From: Callipepla californica brunnescens
Taxonomy: Eukaryota; Chordata; Aves; Galliformes; Odontophoridae
Assembly: GCA_023055505.1 (NCBI GenBank)
Contig: JALIRH010000023.1
Coordinates: 10,722,271-10,786,270, forward strand
DNA length: 64,000 nucleotides
Direction of reading: 5' to 3'
Within the stretch, counting starts at the first letter, position 1, and the number at the start of each line of letters is the position of its first letter. The position numbers were made by a program, and so were the translations under genes. Positions 50,737 through 63,300 of the stretch are shown here, piece by piece. Below the pieces are notes generated by a model, which saw nothing but the letters and a program-made list of their open reading frames with translations, searched no databases and was not told where the DNA came from.

Positions 50737-52462
50737 GTATTCTAGTCCTCAGGATTCCATGATGATCTTTAACCCTGTCCTGCACAGATGATTCCTGGAC
50801 TAAGATAGAGATAGCCCAAAAGGGACAAATTATTCAGCCCTCCAAATCAAGATAGGAAAATCAAATAAAATAGATATAGAATCACTGTTTTGTTACAGTT
50901 AGCCTGTGTTTTCTTTCATTTCCAGTAGTACTGTCAGATGATGTTACTGTACAAATTTGCTTTGACTATCCATCAGTTCCTGCCCTACAATTCTGACAGA
51001 GGAGATGTTGAGGCAAAATAATCTGTGGTAACTTAGGTTAAACAAGATGTTTGAGTTGATCTGGCTGATTTTTGCCTGAGCATGCACACCAATTGATCTG
51101 TGAGCTACACACAAATTTAAGAAATGAGTAGTGATTAGTGTTCAACAGCTATGGCTAATACTATCTTCAGATGGCACTGTTGGATCATTGTCATGGTTTT
51201 GTCTGGAAAATGGCCTCTGTTTGCAGCTTTTGGATGTATTCTTGCAAATCTCTGTATGATACGCTTTCAGGAGTGTCTAACAGTGAGAAAAATTAAATAT
51301 TTGGGGTTTCTTGTTAGATCATGGGACCTCCTCTCCAAGTTCTATATCAATTCTCGATATCTAGATCCATCAACATATGAAAAGCATTAGACCGGTACTT
51401 TCAATATCACTGTTGGATTTTTCTCATGTTTTCATGGCATCATGAATGTGTTCACATGCTTTGTGACTGAGGCTGACACAGAGAATGCCCATAAGCCTGC
51501 ATTATGTAGATTTTGTAGTTGTTTGTACCGTGTACACCAATTGGAGCGTATTAGTTTTGTTACTGGAAAATATACAGTGACTTAGATTTTAAAAAATAAA
51601 TTATTTGCTTATCTCTCTAACTTCTTAAATGCAGAACCAGTATGTTTAAGTCAGCAATGTTCATTTTAGAGAGTATTATATTTTCCATTCCTTTGCAATA
51701 TCAGAAAAAAAAGTTTTAAAAAAAGTAAGAAAAATCAACAGACCACAGAGTGAATTATGAATGTGAGCTGTGATGATAGACTCTTCTGCTTGTAGTCATC
51801 TGAATTAAAATAGGTATAATTTAGTTTTTCATATAAAACAGTGCAGTTGTTAGTCTTTTGTCATGTTATTGGAGCATAGCTCTGATTTCATGGGCATTAC
51901 ATGATTCATTTTTTGGCATTGCTATGACATTCATTATCATATTAAATAATTTTCATCTTGCTCATATTTCAAATTGACCGATTTGAAGGGAAATGCGATC
52001 GTTATGCTGTACGTTGTTGAAGTGATATTATGTGGTGCAATTTCATACCAGAATTCATTGGTACCCTAACAAAAACTAACAAAAGAAATTTCATTTAAAT
52101 TCTGTAATGTAGAAATCTCAGAGTCAAAGTTCAGGATTCTGATTTTGAATGAGATTCCCTGGTTTAAAAGTCAAATGCGTAGTAAATGTTGACTTGACTG
52201 TAAATAACTCCTTGAAACAATTCACATTTGAAGAATTCTTAGTATATTTCTAATTGAATATTACATGTAATTCTTTCTCCTTGGGGATAACAATATTGTT
52301 TTTTTAAGTCAACAATGGAAACTCCTGAAAGAATGAATTACATTGGCCTATCCCGTCAGCAGTTACATAGGGATATCATTAACCTGCTGTCCTTTCTTTC
52401 CCCCTCCTCTTTGGTTTTGTTTTTTTGTTTTGTGGTAGTCTGACCCTTGGTTATCATTGCAG

Positions 52463-52530
52463 AACTATGGAGGTGCAATGAGACCCCCACTGAATGCTTT
52501 AGGTGGCCCGGGGATGCCTGGAATGAACAT
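52463..52530 (+). CDS. SSBP2: SSBP2 exon [11 protein letters not shown]...GMN(M)
   Basis: This 68-nt exon starts in phase 0 and ends in phase 2. It encodes [20 protein letters not shown], then MN and two bases of Met. SSBP3 has NYGSGMRPPPNSLGPAMPGI here. The donor is CAT|GTAAGC. If it is not used, the codons read ATG TAA, an immediate stop. The exon is in frame only as a pair with exon F. Confidence 0.97.
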
Positions 52531-53760
52531 GTAAGCATAATAATAAAACTTACAATGTTTAGAAAAATCGTTATTTCATTGTAGAAGTGACACTTGGGTT
52601 ATATAAGTTAGGGGAAATGTGCTTTGATAAGTAACATGCTTTGATGTCTAATAACTGCAATTACAAAAAGTAGACCCACAGCAGCTTCCTTGTTCTGCAT
52701 GCATCTTTTCCAGGTTCATTTGCTGACCCTTCAGACCTGTACAAATAATGCGTTTCTTTCAGAGGCCAAAGTGAAAATACTGAGAATATTTTGTCACTAG
52801 AGTCACCAGTATGTCCTTGTGTGCATTTTAATCTTTTATGTTTTTATTTTTCTTTCAATAAAGATTGGTACAAGTATGATTATTTTCTGCAGAACAGTTG
52901 CATAGTTTTAGCAAAAAAGAAACCCTCTTTATTTAAAACAAAAACACAACAGAACATTTTTTTTAAATAAGTGTTGATTATTCTCTTTTACTGCTTTTAT
53001 TTCCATAGCTACATTTATTTTCACTTTTAACAGATGGAACAGATTTACAGATACGAGTGCAAGTTTTCCAGTATTTCTATGTACTTCTGAGGCTGGATTC
53101 CTATTTAGTAAAACCTGATGTCAGCTGAGTTCTTTTGAGCTATCCTGAATTATTCTAGGCATGGAGTTAGTCATTGGAGTGGATTATTCATTTTACACCT
53201 GTAGACAAAACCCTTCTTAAGCATGTAGAACAATTTCATATGTATAATTACTGTGTCTTAAGTAGACCAGAATTAAACTATGGATTTTAACAAAACAAGT
53301 GACTCACAGTGTGGAATCACTTCACATAAATCTTTGCTTGTATAGAGTTGTTATGCAATCAACAAACCTGAAAAAAAAATAAGATGCTGTTTGTTTTATT
53401 TAGATTTATTTCGTAGGAGGTAAAAATATTTAAGGGGTTATTAAAATTCCAGCTAGCATAATACAGACCAGAAACTGCGTGGTCATTCTTGTATTTTGAT
53501 CCTGATGCTACTGAAGTTACTACATTTTCTTATAATCAGCATTTTGTCGTCCCTGGAGTAGTCACAGAAGGCAGTATGGTAGTCAGTGTATCAGGACACA
53601 AAAATGACTTTACAGTCTCATGTCAGAGAGCAACTTGTTTTGCACCTTTTACACCTCTGTCTTCCAACAATGAGTTTCCAGCAGACAGACACAGAGAAAA
53701 CAATCAGGACTTGCATATGTTTGTTTCACCTTAGATTCCTATTTCTACTTTTATTTTTTT

Positions 53761-53776
53761 GGGGGGGAGGGTGGGG
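53761..53776 (+). other. G-quadruplex motif in intron E-F
   Basis: GGGGGGGAGGGTGGGG contains four runs of at least three G separated by single bases (GGG-G-GGG-A-GGG-T-GGGG), so it meets the strict quadruplex rule on the transcribed-RNA-sense strand. It follows directly on a T run. Confidence 0.75.
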
Positions 53777-54768
53777 ACATAAATGAGAGATGGTAATTTG
53801 CATTAAAAGTAAGTTCTGCACCTGAAAAAGAACTACTGAAATAGTACCGCTAAGAAAAGGTATTTAATCTATCCTACCCTTAATTCCTTCAGATCTCCGG
53901 ACATACTTTGAGTTCTTGAAGCAAATAAAATAAATGCTAAAGTTGGGTATTACTCTGTCATGTACATGATATATTGGAGACCAGGCAATTATAGGAACTT
54001 TCACAAGGAAAGGCAATCAATGAAATTCATTGTGAGTGTGAGCACAACAGAGATGTATTTTTAAGAAAAGAAAATGTAACCTCCTAAAATTAAATGTTCT
54101 AGAAGTAAAAATGAGGACAGATAAGGCATTTTAACAACACTTATCCACATAAATGAAATTTACCCAAGAAAAATAAATGGGATTCTGGATGACAAAAAGA
54201 TCTCCTTGTCTATCCCTTCCTATAGGAAGATGGTTATGGGTTGAAATCCTGACACTTCCATATCACAACATTGCTTAATCTAGCTTGATATTGCGTTGAG
54301 TCAGTAAATATACGTAGGTCATGTTCTTTTAAATCAAAGTTTGCAAGGAATGCATTTTCTTTTGAATTTGTATGTCCAGTTGAATTGGATAGCATGAATT
54401 GGAGAACTTTGCTTGGGGGGTACAAGAGGTCTGATACCATTCATAGAAGAGCACAGTGTGAAACAACAGTTATGAAATTCATAACCATAACTGTTTCTTT
54501 GTCAGCAACACTCGTACATTTCTTACAAGCTCATCTTCCCTCCAGCACAGCTGGAAGTGGGACAGACCACACCTTCTTGTTTCTGAGCAAGACAACCTGT
54601 TGCCCATTTGCGTATTACAGTGCACACTGAAAGCATAGGGGAGTCCAGAGTGCTTGAGCAGGAGTGTTATGCTCTGGTATACATTGAACTATGTCACATG
54701 CTGAATTGCATACCTCTGGAGTTCCATTATTGCATGCCTTACTACATAAATGTTGGTTTTGTTTTTTT

Positions 54769-54830
54769 ATCATCAGATGAAATACATTTCAATGTATTTC
54801 ATCTGAAATACATTTTTTGATCATCAGATG
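54769..54830. repeat. Compound hairpin: 15-bp inverted repeat plus direct repeats
   Basis: CAGATGAAATACAT (54774-54787) and ATGTATTTCATCTG (54792-54805) are perfect reverse complements with a 4-nt loop, and one further T-A pair makes 15 bp. TGAAATACATTT recurs in direct orientation at 54778-54789 and 54804-54815. ATCATCAGATG recurs at 54769-54779 and 54820-54830. Forward, inverted and forward copies side by side suggest template switching. Confidence 0.9.
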
Positions 54831-57800
54831 GATTGACATACACTTTTATAAGGATCAGAGACATTACTGAGCTCTGGACTTCTTCTAATGGTTTTTCCAA
54901 GACACCACGTTCATCTCTTACTGTAAAGTTGCTGCTGTCATGTTTGCCATTACCCTGCAGCCACAGTAAAGGCTTGTCATGTCCAGTCTAGTTCAGAACC
55001 AGAAAGAGAATCTGCAGATGACCTGCAGGCAGCAGCACGTGTGTTGAGCTCATTCTGTTTTACTCCTTGCCTCTGCCTATTTCCTAAGGCACAGCACTAA
55101 GGAAGAACAGTGTAAACCATCTCATGTACTTACATTTCTAGGGAAGGGGATAACTATATATAAAACTGCTGCCTTATGTTAACTTACATGTGTCTTCACA
55201 CAGCCATATCGTGCATTAAAATTCTGCACTGTTGTATTCAATGTTTTTTTATTTCTGGCAATGTTAAAATATAAAAGCATGCATTCTACAAAAGCAGATG
55301 CCATTTTAAAATCCAGCTTTTTCTCCTGGGAAAGCTTCAAAGGAAGCTGCTCTGGCTAAGAGCAGAATATCTGCCAAATATAATTTTACATTTCTCTGGA
55401 TGAGAAAGTGTTCTTTATTGTCAAAAGCTGCAGCAGCAGCCAGCCTGAGAGCTCATAGACAGTATTTCAGTCTGTGAGCATATACTCCTTAAATGTAGCA
55501 TTGCTAAATAATTCCTTGCTTCATCATAGCTAATGCATATTAGATTACTTGAAACAGCTGATACATATCCTATGTCTTTTTCAAAATAATTTTATTTTAG
55601 CTATAGGGTTTTGGGCTGAAAATCAGTAGAGCCATTTTTAGTAAGATCTTTTTTTTTTTTCTTTGTGGAAAAAAAGCTCTCTATAGGACCAAAATGACAA
55701 ATTTCAGGGAGCATTGTTGGATTTCTCTGGCACTTTTTAATGGCCTGTGTGACCTGCAGTGCTGTTCAAGTGCTAAGAATATCTCAGTCATACCTGAAAA
55801 GAAAAAAAATATGATTTTATTTTTTAACTGCAGTTCCCAAACTTGTATCTAGAGGTTTAATTTCTGATGGAATGTATTTTCCTATTAAGAGGCTGAAATA
55901 CGAGACTTGATTTTTCCAAGCACAGTATTTCTAAGGGCACAGTATAAGCCTTAAGAATAGATTGCAGCTTTATTTAGTCATAGCAGCAGATATTTTGTAA
56001 ATTCATATATTCATAATTGTCCAACTATTAATATTTTCAAAGTAAACATTTTTATAAAAGAAAAAAAAAGCTTTCATTGCACTGAATTAAAAAAAAATAT
56101 CCAGGTAACCTTTTCTAATGTGTTTTATAAGCTTACAGCATTATGCTCTGGGTAAACCATATGGCTTTCAAGCAGAATCTGCTACAGCGTTTTCTAAGTC
56201 TATACTTAGAGCTGTCCATGACTTCCAGTAATTTGCAAATTCCAACAGCTTTGTAGATGAAAGGTGAGTTTCCTCTCTGGAAGCAGCAGCACTGCAGCCT
56301 GCAGGATAGCACAGGCATTATCAGAGTTTAGCTTAAAACTTGTGCACTCACCTGAGGTACTGTGACACTGAGAGGAGCTGGTTTCCCAGTCTCCTCATAA
56401 AGCCTAAGCTTCCATGTTGCTATTGGTGCTGCAGCTCATCCAGCCACCTACCCGAGCCAGCTTTTTCGTAGCTCTGTACTTCTTCATAACCAGCAGGATA
56501 GTCTCAGCCACTTTCCGTTTGATATTTTTCAATAGGAGTTATTGTGTTACACAAAACACGTGCAGGGTTTTGTGGTGAACACGGACTGCTGGTGCTGATC
56601 TGAATGCTGCTGGTTTCTCGTAAAGAGATGTGCCAGTAAACCACACGCAGCATGGGACATTTCAGAAAAGAAAAAGAAACAAAGACAGAACATCTAACAT
56701 TTCCAGTGTGGTTATTAGCAGAGGAGAAATTGCTGAATGAGTGACCCGAGTATTGTGTCTGTGAAGCCCACTTGTGTCAGGCATTGCTTGCATGAGGCAG
56801 TGAGTCCATTTCCTGGCTAAAAGGCAGCTGCAGGGCATTGCTAAAAGCTTCTGTGAAATCTTTCAGCGAATGTGCTGTATGAGGTGACAGGGGAGAGGTG
56901 TTGGGGTGGTGCAGTTTTAGCTTTCATGGTGGGACCACCAAGGCACAGAAAAACAGCCCTAAACATATCTTCCTCTTTGATGAGGGAGTGTTTCAGCAAG
57001 AAGACCCTCCTACATTTCTGTTTTCCAACCACCTGATTATGTCAGCAGCACAAAATGGAATGATTGTTTTAATTTTCACTTGATTTATTTCAGTTGGTTG
57101 TTTGATGTATTTTTTTTCTAATAGCCTTGCCAACAATGCAATAAAAAATAAATTTTATATTAAATCCCTCAGGCAACATATCTACTTGATAGTTTTTAGT
57201 TTTGTAAAACTTTAAAATAGAACACTTCCTGAACTCATTTATAAAATCTACTTTTCTCTCTGTATTTAAATAACTCCCCAAAGTCTCGTAAGCTGCAGTA
57301 GCTAATGTCCCTTTTCTAAAGCTAATGAGGCCAAAATGCCATTTTAAATGCAAAGGCTTTGTCTTCTGCTCTCCCTTTCAGTTTTCAGGGCCTTCAAATA
57401 CTGATTTTGTCTTATTTATGAATAACAAGGAATTCCTAATGTTTCCAGGGAAAATTTTCATTTTTCATAGAGATTTTGCTTCCCATATGGCATAGTTCCC
57501 TCAAGACTATCTTTGTACCTACGAGACAATGTCTATCCACCAAAGTATTTCTCTGATCTCAGCTAAGAATAAGAAGCTCAAAAGAACATCAAGAGTTGTG
57601 AGAAAAAAAGGTGCTCTGTATGGAAAGTTGTCCTTTTTCCTTTCTCCATTCCACTCCGCTGTTAGCATCAGCCTGATATTTAGTCTGAGTGAGCTTTATC
57701 AAAGACATCTTTGGCCTGTTGCACTCTTGTCCCTCCTGCTAGGAAGCTGCTACTTAATCATAAATACGCTGCTTGAGCCAAGTGTAACAAGAATGTCTGA

Positions 57801-58662
57801 GAAGTCTGAAATTTCCATTTTGCCTGGTTTATGATAAATCTTACATTTCTAGGACCTCTGTGGAGATAATGTATCCTTAGCAAAGCTGCAAAAGATTTGT
57901 AGGTGCTTATTTAGATATGTTTAAAATGTATGTATAAAATGGCATGCTTTCATTTTTTAATAAATGAGATGTATACATGCACTCTTTTATAGTATAGTTT
58001 AGATATGTACTACATCTGCTTCTCAGGCACATTTTGGAGCAACAAATTTTCTGTGGCTTCTTTTTGTGAAACATATTTGTTATCAAAACTTTTTTAAGGC
58101 ACTACTGCTAATGAAACTGCATTATGCACGCAGTATTCTAGAGCAATATCCAACACATTCACGTATCCACAGTTCTTCAGAAAGGAACTTCATTGCGTTA
58201 TCAGGAGTAGAGTTCCAAAGATGATATTACACTTACAATTCAGTACTTTTCTTCTTTGGCCTGTAGTTTATCAAAATGTTTTGTGGAATGTGTGATACTT
58301 CCTCAGAGTGTTACAAAAATGTTAATAAAAGTGCTAGGCAAAGGGTGTGTTACCAGTAGTGTCCTAAAAAGCACACGTGCACAGAACGAGGTAGGACCCA
58401 AGGTGTCTGAATTGTAGGTGACAGGGCAGTCGTCATAAACCATCTTTCATCAGCTCATAAACTGATAAAGTGAAGGAAGTTGTGTTTTGCTTTAACACTG
58501 CACCTTGGTGCAGTTATGGTTGATAATCACATTGTAATGTAATTTGAAAAAAGCCATCTCCTAACTTATTCTGGTAATGAGTTGCTTTGAAGTATTAGCT
58601 TCCTCAGAATGGATCTAGAAAAGGGAATTGAGCTGTGTCTCATCTTTCATTTTCTATTACAG

Positions 58663-58711
58663 GGGCCCAGGGGGTGGTAGACCTTGGCCAAACCCAACTA
58701 ATGCCAATTCC
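58663..58711 (+). CDS. SSBP2: SSBP2 exon F: GPGGGRPWPNPTNANS
   Basis: This 49-nt exon begins with the G that completes Met from exon E (phase 2) and ends in phase 0. It encodes GPGGGRPWPNPTNANS; the RPWPNP core is invariant in the SSBP family. TNANS distinguishes it from SSBP3 (NSANS). The donor TCC|GTAAGT is strong. Past the donor the frame is open for 45 more codons, to a stop at 58847, but no polyadenylation signal stands next to it. Confidence 0.97.
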
Positions 58712-60333
58712 GTAAGTAAATATTTAAATATATTAAATATCATTTTAGATTCAGGGAGTTATTTCTCATCAATACTCCAGGGAGAAATACAAAATCTACT
58801 TCATTCACCAATTAAAACACTGCACGTACGTTGTGTTTTTTCCCACTAATTCTACTGCAGGATAGGTACAGTGATGAGCATATCTTAATAGAGAACTCAG
58901 TGACCTGTAAATATCTAGCTCTTTTCATAATCACACAGCAGCTCTAGATCTCCCATGTCAGTTACAGACCCTCCTGAAGACGAATGTTACCATGGAGAAT
59001 GTTTAAAATACATTATTGCTTCCTTTAGTGCAAGTTGGAAGAGTTAGGGCAAAACTATCTGGCTTGCAGGCTCTGCAGAAGTTACAGCTTGGGCAGATAC
59101 AGCTTAATATGTGCTCCCATATTTCATACAACAAAAGTACATTTGCTCCTGTTAACTAGGGAATGTGAAATATCAACCATTTTTATAGGCTTTTTGTAAC
59201 AAGCAGTGCACTCCATTGAATTTTGAGGTAGTCTTATAGCAGGTTGAAGGAAGAAGAGGTCAGTAAGGATCCCATGTGAACAACAGTGTCTGCTTTCTCC
59301 TCAGAAAACACAAAGGCAGAGTTTTCATTCAATAGTCATATATCATTAGTATAAAAATGTATCCCTTTTAGGTGCTTATGGTGGGATAAGGTAAATCTTG
59401 GTTAACAGACTGGACTGATCCTTTCTGTTCTCAGTTTTGAATTAATACTGAATTATGGCTGAAGAAAGAAAGAGCTGAAACTCTTCCTCAGTTTTCTTTC
59501 GCATGGACTCGACTAGAACAGAATATTTTTCATCAGGTGGCTGAAATATTTTCACTCTACAAAGTTAATAGAGAAGTTCAGTAATAAATATATGTAATGA
59601 TATTGGTAAAATGAGTCGGATTCTAAGTAGTTTACACTCATGTTATATGGTTATTCTACAAAATAATGTCTTTTGTCAATTCAGTCAGTTACCTCCTATA
59701 ATGGCATTGTTCCACGTTTCTTAAGAGATTCATTGAAAAAAGTGTTGCATAAAGAAGAAAACTGGGTTATTCTTGGCCAACTGGATTTCTGAAGATATCC
59801 TTTGTAACAAGGACCATAGTTGTATTTTATGTGAAATTAGGACACTGTCCTTTAAAAATAAAAAAGAAATAATAATGGTGAGAAATTAAACGAGTAGCTT
59901 CTAGGGTGAGTGAAACGAGTCGCTTTCCTTTTGTGGTCCAGATTTTAATCAAACTTAAGTATAGGTAAGAACATAGAAATTCAGTCTGTCTCAGACACCA
60001 GACCTGAGTTTACATACATTTAAATGTACAAATTGTTTGTATTGCTTTCATTGGGGTGGCCACGACGACACAGTAACCTTAAATGCAAATATTTTTAAGT
60101 ATTTGTTACAAAACCCAGTTTATGTCTGTATTGCAAATTTTAGACTTGAACAGGCATAAAGTGGCAAGTTGTTGAAAAGGTGTTTATGTTTGATGACAAC
60201 AGTATGTTTCCGTCATTTTTCACTGTGTGTTTGAAGGAAACAAAAATACATTAACCTATAACTCTATAAATATTGGCATGAACTTCATGGCGCTGCAGAA
60301 GAACCTACTGTTTTCTTTCTGTTGATGTTACAG
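58712..60333 (+). other. SSBP2: Intron F-G, 1.6 kb
   Basis: AT-rich intron in which I see no mobile element, RNA gene or second coding region. The acceptor is TCTTTCTGTTGATGTTACAG. Confidence 0.88.
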
Positions 60334-60369
60334 ATACCTTATTCTTCAGCATCTCCTGGAAATTATGTA
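60334..60369 (+). CDS. SSBP2: SSBP2 exon G: IPYSSASPGNYV
   Basis: This 36-nt micro-exon-sized exon (12 codons, phase 0-0) encodes IPYSSASPGNYV. SSBP3 has IPYSSSSPGTYV. The acceptor is GATGTTACAG and the donor GTA|GTAAGT is strong, which may help such a short exon to be defined. Reading past the donor reaches a stop after about 11 codons. The next exon should begin GPPGGGGPPGTPIMPSPAD and was not seen up to 64000. Confidence 0.97.
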
Positions 60370-63300
60370 GTAAGTACAACTCAGTGTATTTACTCATTAG
60401 AGTAGATATTGCATTTGATTCAGGGAAAGAAATAACAGTCCAAGTGTTAAGAAGACTGTATTGGTTGAGAACTGAACATCTGATTCACGCTTAGTATTCT
60501 GTCTACCATCTATGGTGCGTATGTTGATACTTATTACTAGAATCATTATCAGGCAGGTTAAAATGAGTCTGTGTGCTGTTCTATTTCAACATGTTTATAA
60601 TAACCAATACAATATGTCGTCTTATGTAAGGCAGAAAAACACAGCCATATCGGAAACATAATACTGTGTATGAATTTCTTAACTTCTTTCAGGGGGGAAA
60701 AGAAAGAAAATATTGAAGCATGAGTGCAAACTTATATCTCCCCAAATAAATACATAAATGGGTGACTCTAGCTAACATTCTGATATAAATTTTTATTCTC
60801 ATAATCACCTCCTGGAGACTTGAAAAATCTTTTTCTCCAGTTTATTGTGCCTTTATTTCACATTTATTGTCTTAATTTATTATGGATTAGTCAGTGGCTT
60901 TGCTGTTTCTTAGGCTGTGCTTTAGAATGAAATAGTTAAAACATTGTAACTGTGCCCAGCATTGATCTGTCATTCCGTGGAACACAAAATGCTTACCATC
61001 TCTCTGGAACTTCACAAAAGCATTTTACTTATCAACAAAAGTCTTTGTTGGAGTGTGTGCTGCTCTTATTTGTTTGCATCCCGAGAGATTAACTTTGTTT
61101 ACTCTTTTAGAGTTTTTATTGCTGTTGTTATTGTTGTACTTGGGTTATTTGTACTTCTGTTGTACTCTTCTAAGGCACATCATTTCATATATTTATATCA
61201 CATTATATATATATATATATATCTCGACACTGAAGTTGTGGTGTAATGGGGAGAGAATTTTGTCTCCTTTCTGTAGCCACTTGCCATTTGTCATTCTTGT
61301 TTGCAAGTTGTTGGGTTTCACTTTTTGACCAGTCTGGATTCTCACTTGATTTTTCATATTCTGTCGTCTGAAGGTCAGATAACCGCAGTGTTTAGCTTAA
61401 GACAACAAAAACGTAGAAATATCAAATCTTTCACCATGAGGACAGTATACCAGTAATCTTTTTTACCTATTTCTGCTCCATGTAGGTTTCTCTTTATTTC
61501 TTCATGAAAGAGAAGATCCTTCAGCTCTAATGCTTGAAAGATGAGCTCAAGGATGAGCTTGTTAAAAACAATTTCTTTTGTCCTTTAAACAATGAGCTGC
61601 TGAAAAGATGAAGTTTCTGATAATTGTCCTTAATTATAGGGTTCATTTGTCAGATTTACACAGCCAAGCTCTGCTGATGTCCAAATGAGTTCTTGTAATG
61701 AACTTCAAAAAGTCCTCTCTATTGGGAAAGCTGTTTTTGCTGTTTTTGCCCTAGATAGTACTGATCACTTACTGCTGCAGATTTTGGAAATGGAATGCTG
61801 GACTTCATATTCTAGTTTCTGAAATATCTGAAGTTCTGAGAAATTAGAAAAGGAAGTGGCATAGAAATTAATTTTAAAGAGGTAGACCTAAGTAGAACAC
61901 ATGTCGTATGAAAGACTTTGTTGCACTCATATCAAGCCAAAGGTCAGCCAGGGTAAGTAAAAAAAAAAAAAGATGTCACCATATTTCAGTGTATAGGTAG
62001 AGGAGAAGGAATGAGCATGATGAGGTGATTTTACTTCACTCAGGTAACAGTGATGGGACTGATGGTGATGTGTCATCTCTAACCTGTAACATTGATGGGA
62101 AATTAAAAAACCTGAAGATGTAAGAAGGAGACACAGAAAAAATTAAAAGTACTGGAAAAAAATGCCTTAGCCTCTGAGCATATTTGCTCTGTGAACTCCG
62201 GCTGTGCCCATGGGAAAGGTTGTGGCCTAATTCCTTGTCCCCATCCTTCTGCTGAAGTTGACCAGTCCTTCAGATCTGTCACTGAAGTTCTGAGGATAGT
62301 GCTCCTCCTCATTCAAAACAACTAAAGATGATGTAAGCATCTGAAGGATTCATTCCTTTGTAAAGCTGTGCGATTGACCAAGAAAACATTGAGGGGCACT
62401 CACCCATGGAGCTCTAAACAGGGCAGAGTTTGCCTCTCACAGAGGATGCTGGTGGAGCAGTTGAGGTGTGCCAAGGGTTGAAAACTTTTGCCAGTGTGAA
62501 TCCTTGCACACTGTATGTCTTCTTGTACCCTGAGAGAAGTAGTCGTGCTTCAGGGAGGCTGTGTGCAAGTTGGAAAATGGAACACATGATGGCTGCCATA
62601 CAGACAGTTAAATAAGCAAAGCAGGTGGGCAGGAGTTGCCACAACAGAACACTAGCAGCCATGTGGGGGCTGGTGTGAGCTGGACTGCTCTTAAAACAGC
62701 TTTCTAGCCAAAGGGCTCACGCTGTGGAACTACGCGCTTTGGGAGCTTATTCTGTCTACTCCATCAGACAACTTTTTGAGAAATAATTTAGGTGTATAAA
62801 ATATATATTCTGAGGGAAGAATGCTGGATACTAGTGGTCTTTTTTAAAGAGGAAGGTATGCAAACCGTGAGGGTTAACACCCAACTTATATTAGATGCAA
62901 ATATTAACAATGAATATGGGTAACTTTTCTGATACATGACCAGATAGTGGTTTCTACACCTCTTCATGTATGGCTGAAAAAATAATATATACCTAAAATC
63001 ATGGAGTGTGCAAGCTTAGTTTTCAAGGTTTCTGTTTTCTTTACAATTAACTGTGAGTTAATCATTCACTGTCAGGTAGATAAGCTTGCATCTGATGTGT
63101 TAAGCATTTTGTTTGAATGAGCTGAGGAGGGAATGGCATCAGTCAGAAAGCTTCTACATTACTGATTTTGATTGCCTCATTGCTGTCTGTTTTGTAAGAA
63201 ATGTCAGTTTTGGTAGATCACGGAGAAGAAGAGCCTTCTGTTTTAAATCCAAAACTTTGTTGCTTCTTTCCAAAATATCTCAGTGATTTATAGCATATCC

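Larger units (their letters stand above)
48682..52462 (+). other. SSBP2: Intron D-E, 3.8 kb
   Basis: AT-rich intron. No CR1 of convincing quality is seen. A 16-nt direct repeat GTACATTTGATTAGAA occurs at 50683-50698 and 50721-50736. The open frames at 49611-49988 (+) and 49200-49517 (-) match nothing I recognise. The acceptor region ends GGTTATCATTGCAG. Confidence 0.85.
52531..58662 (+). other. SSBP2: Intron E-F, 6.1 kb
   Basis: AT-rich intron with a G-quadruplex motif at 53.76 kb and a compound inverted/direct repeat at 54.77-54.83 kb. No mobile element was recognised with confidence. It ends in CATTTTCTATTACAG before exon F. Confidence 0.85.

Noticed and set aside
52356..52538. Minus-strand frame opposite exon E
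   Set aside because: Antisense shadow of the SSBP2 exon.
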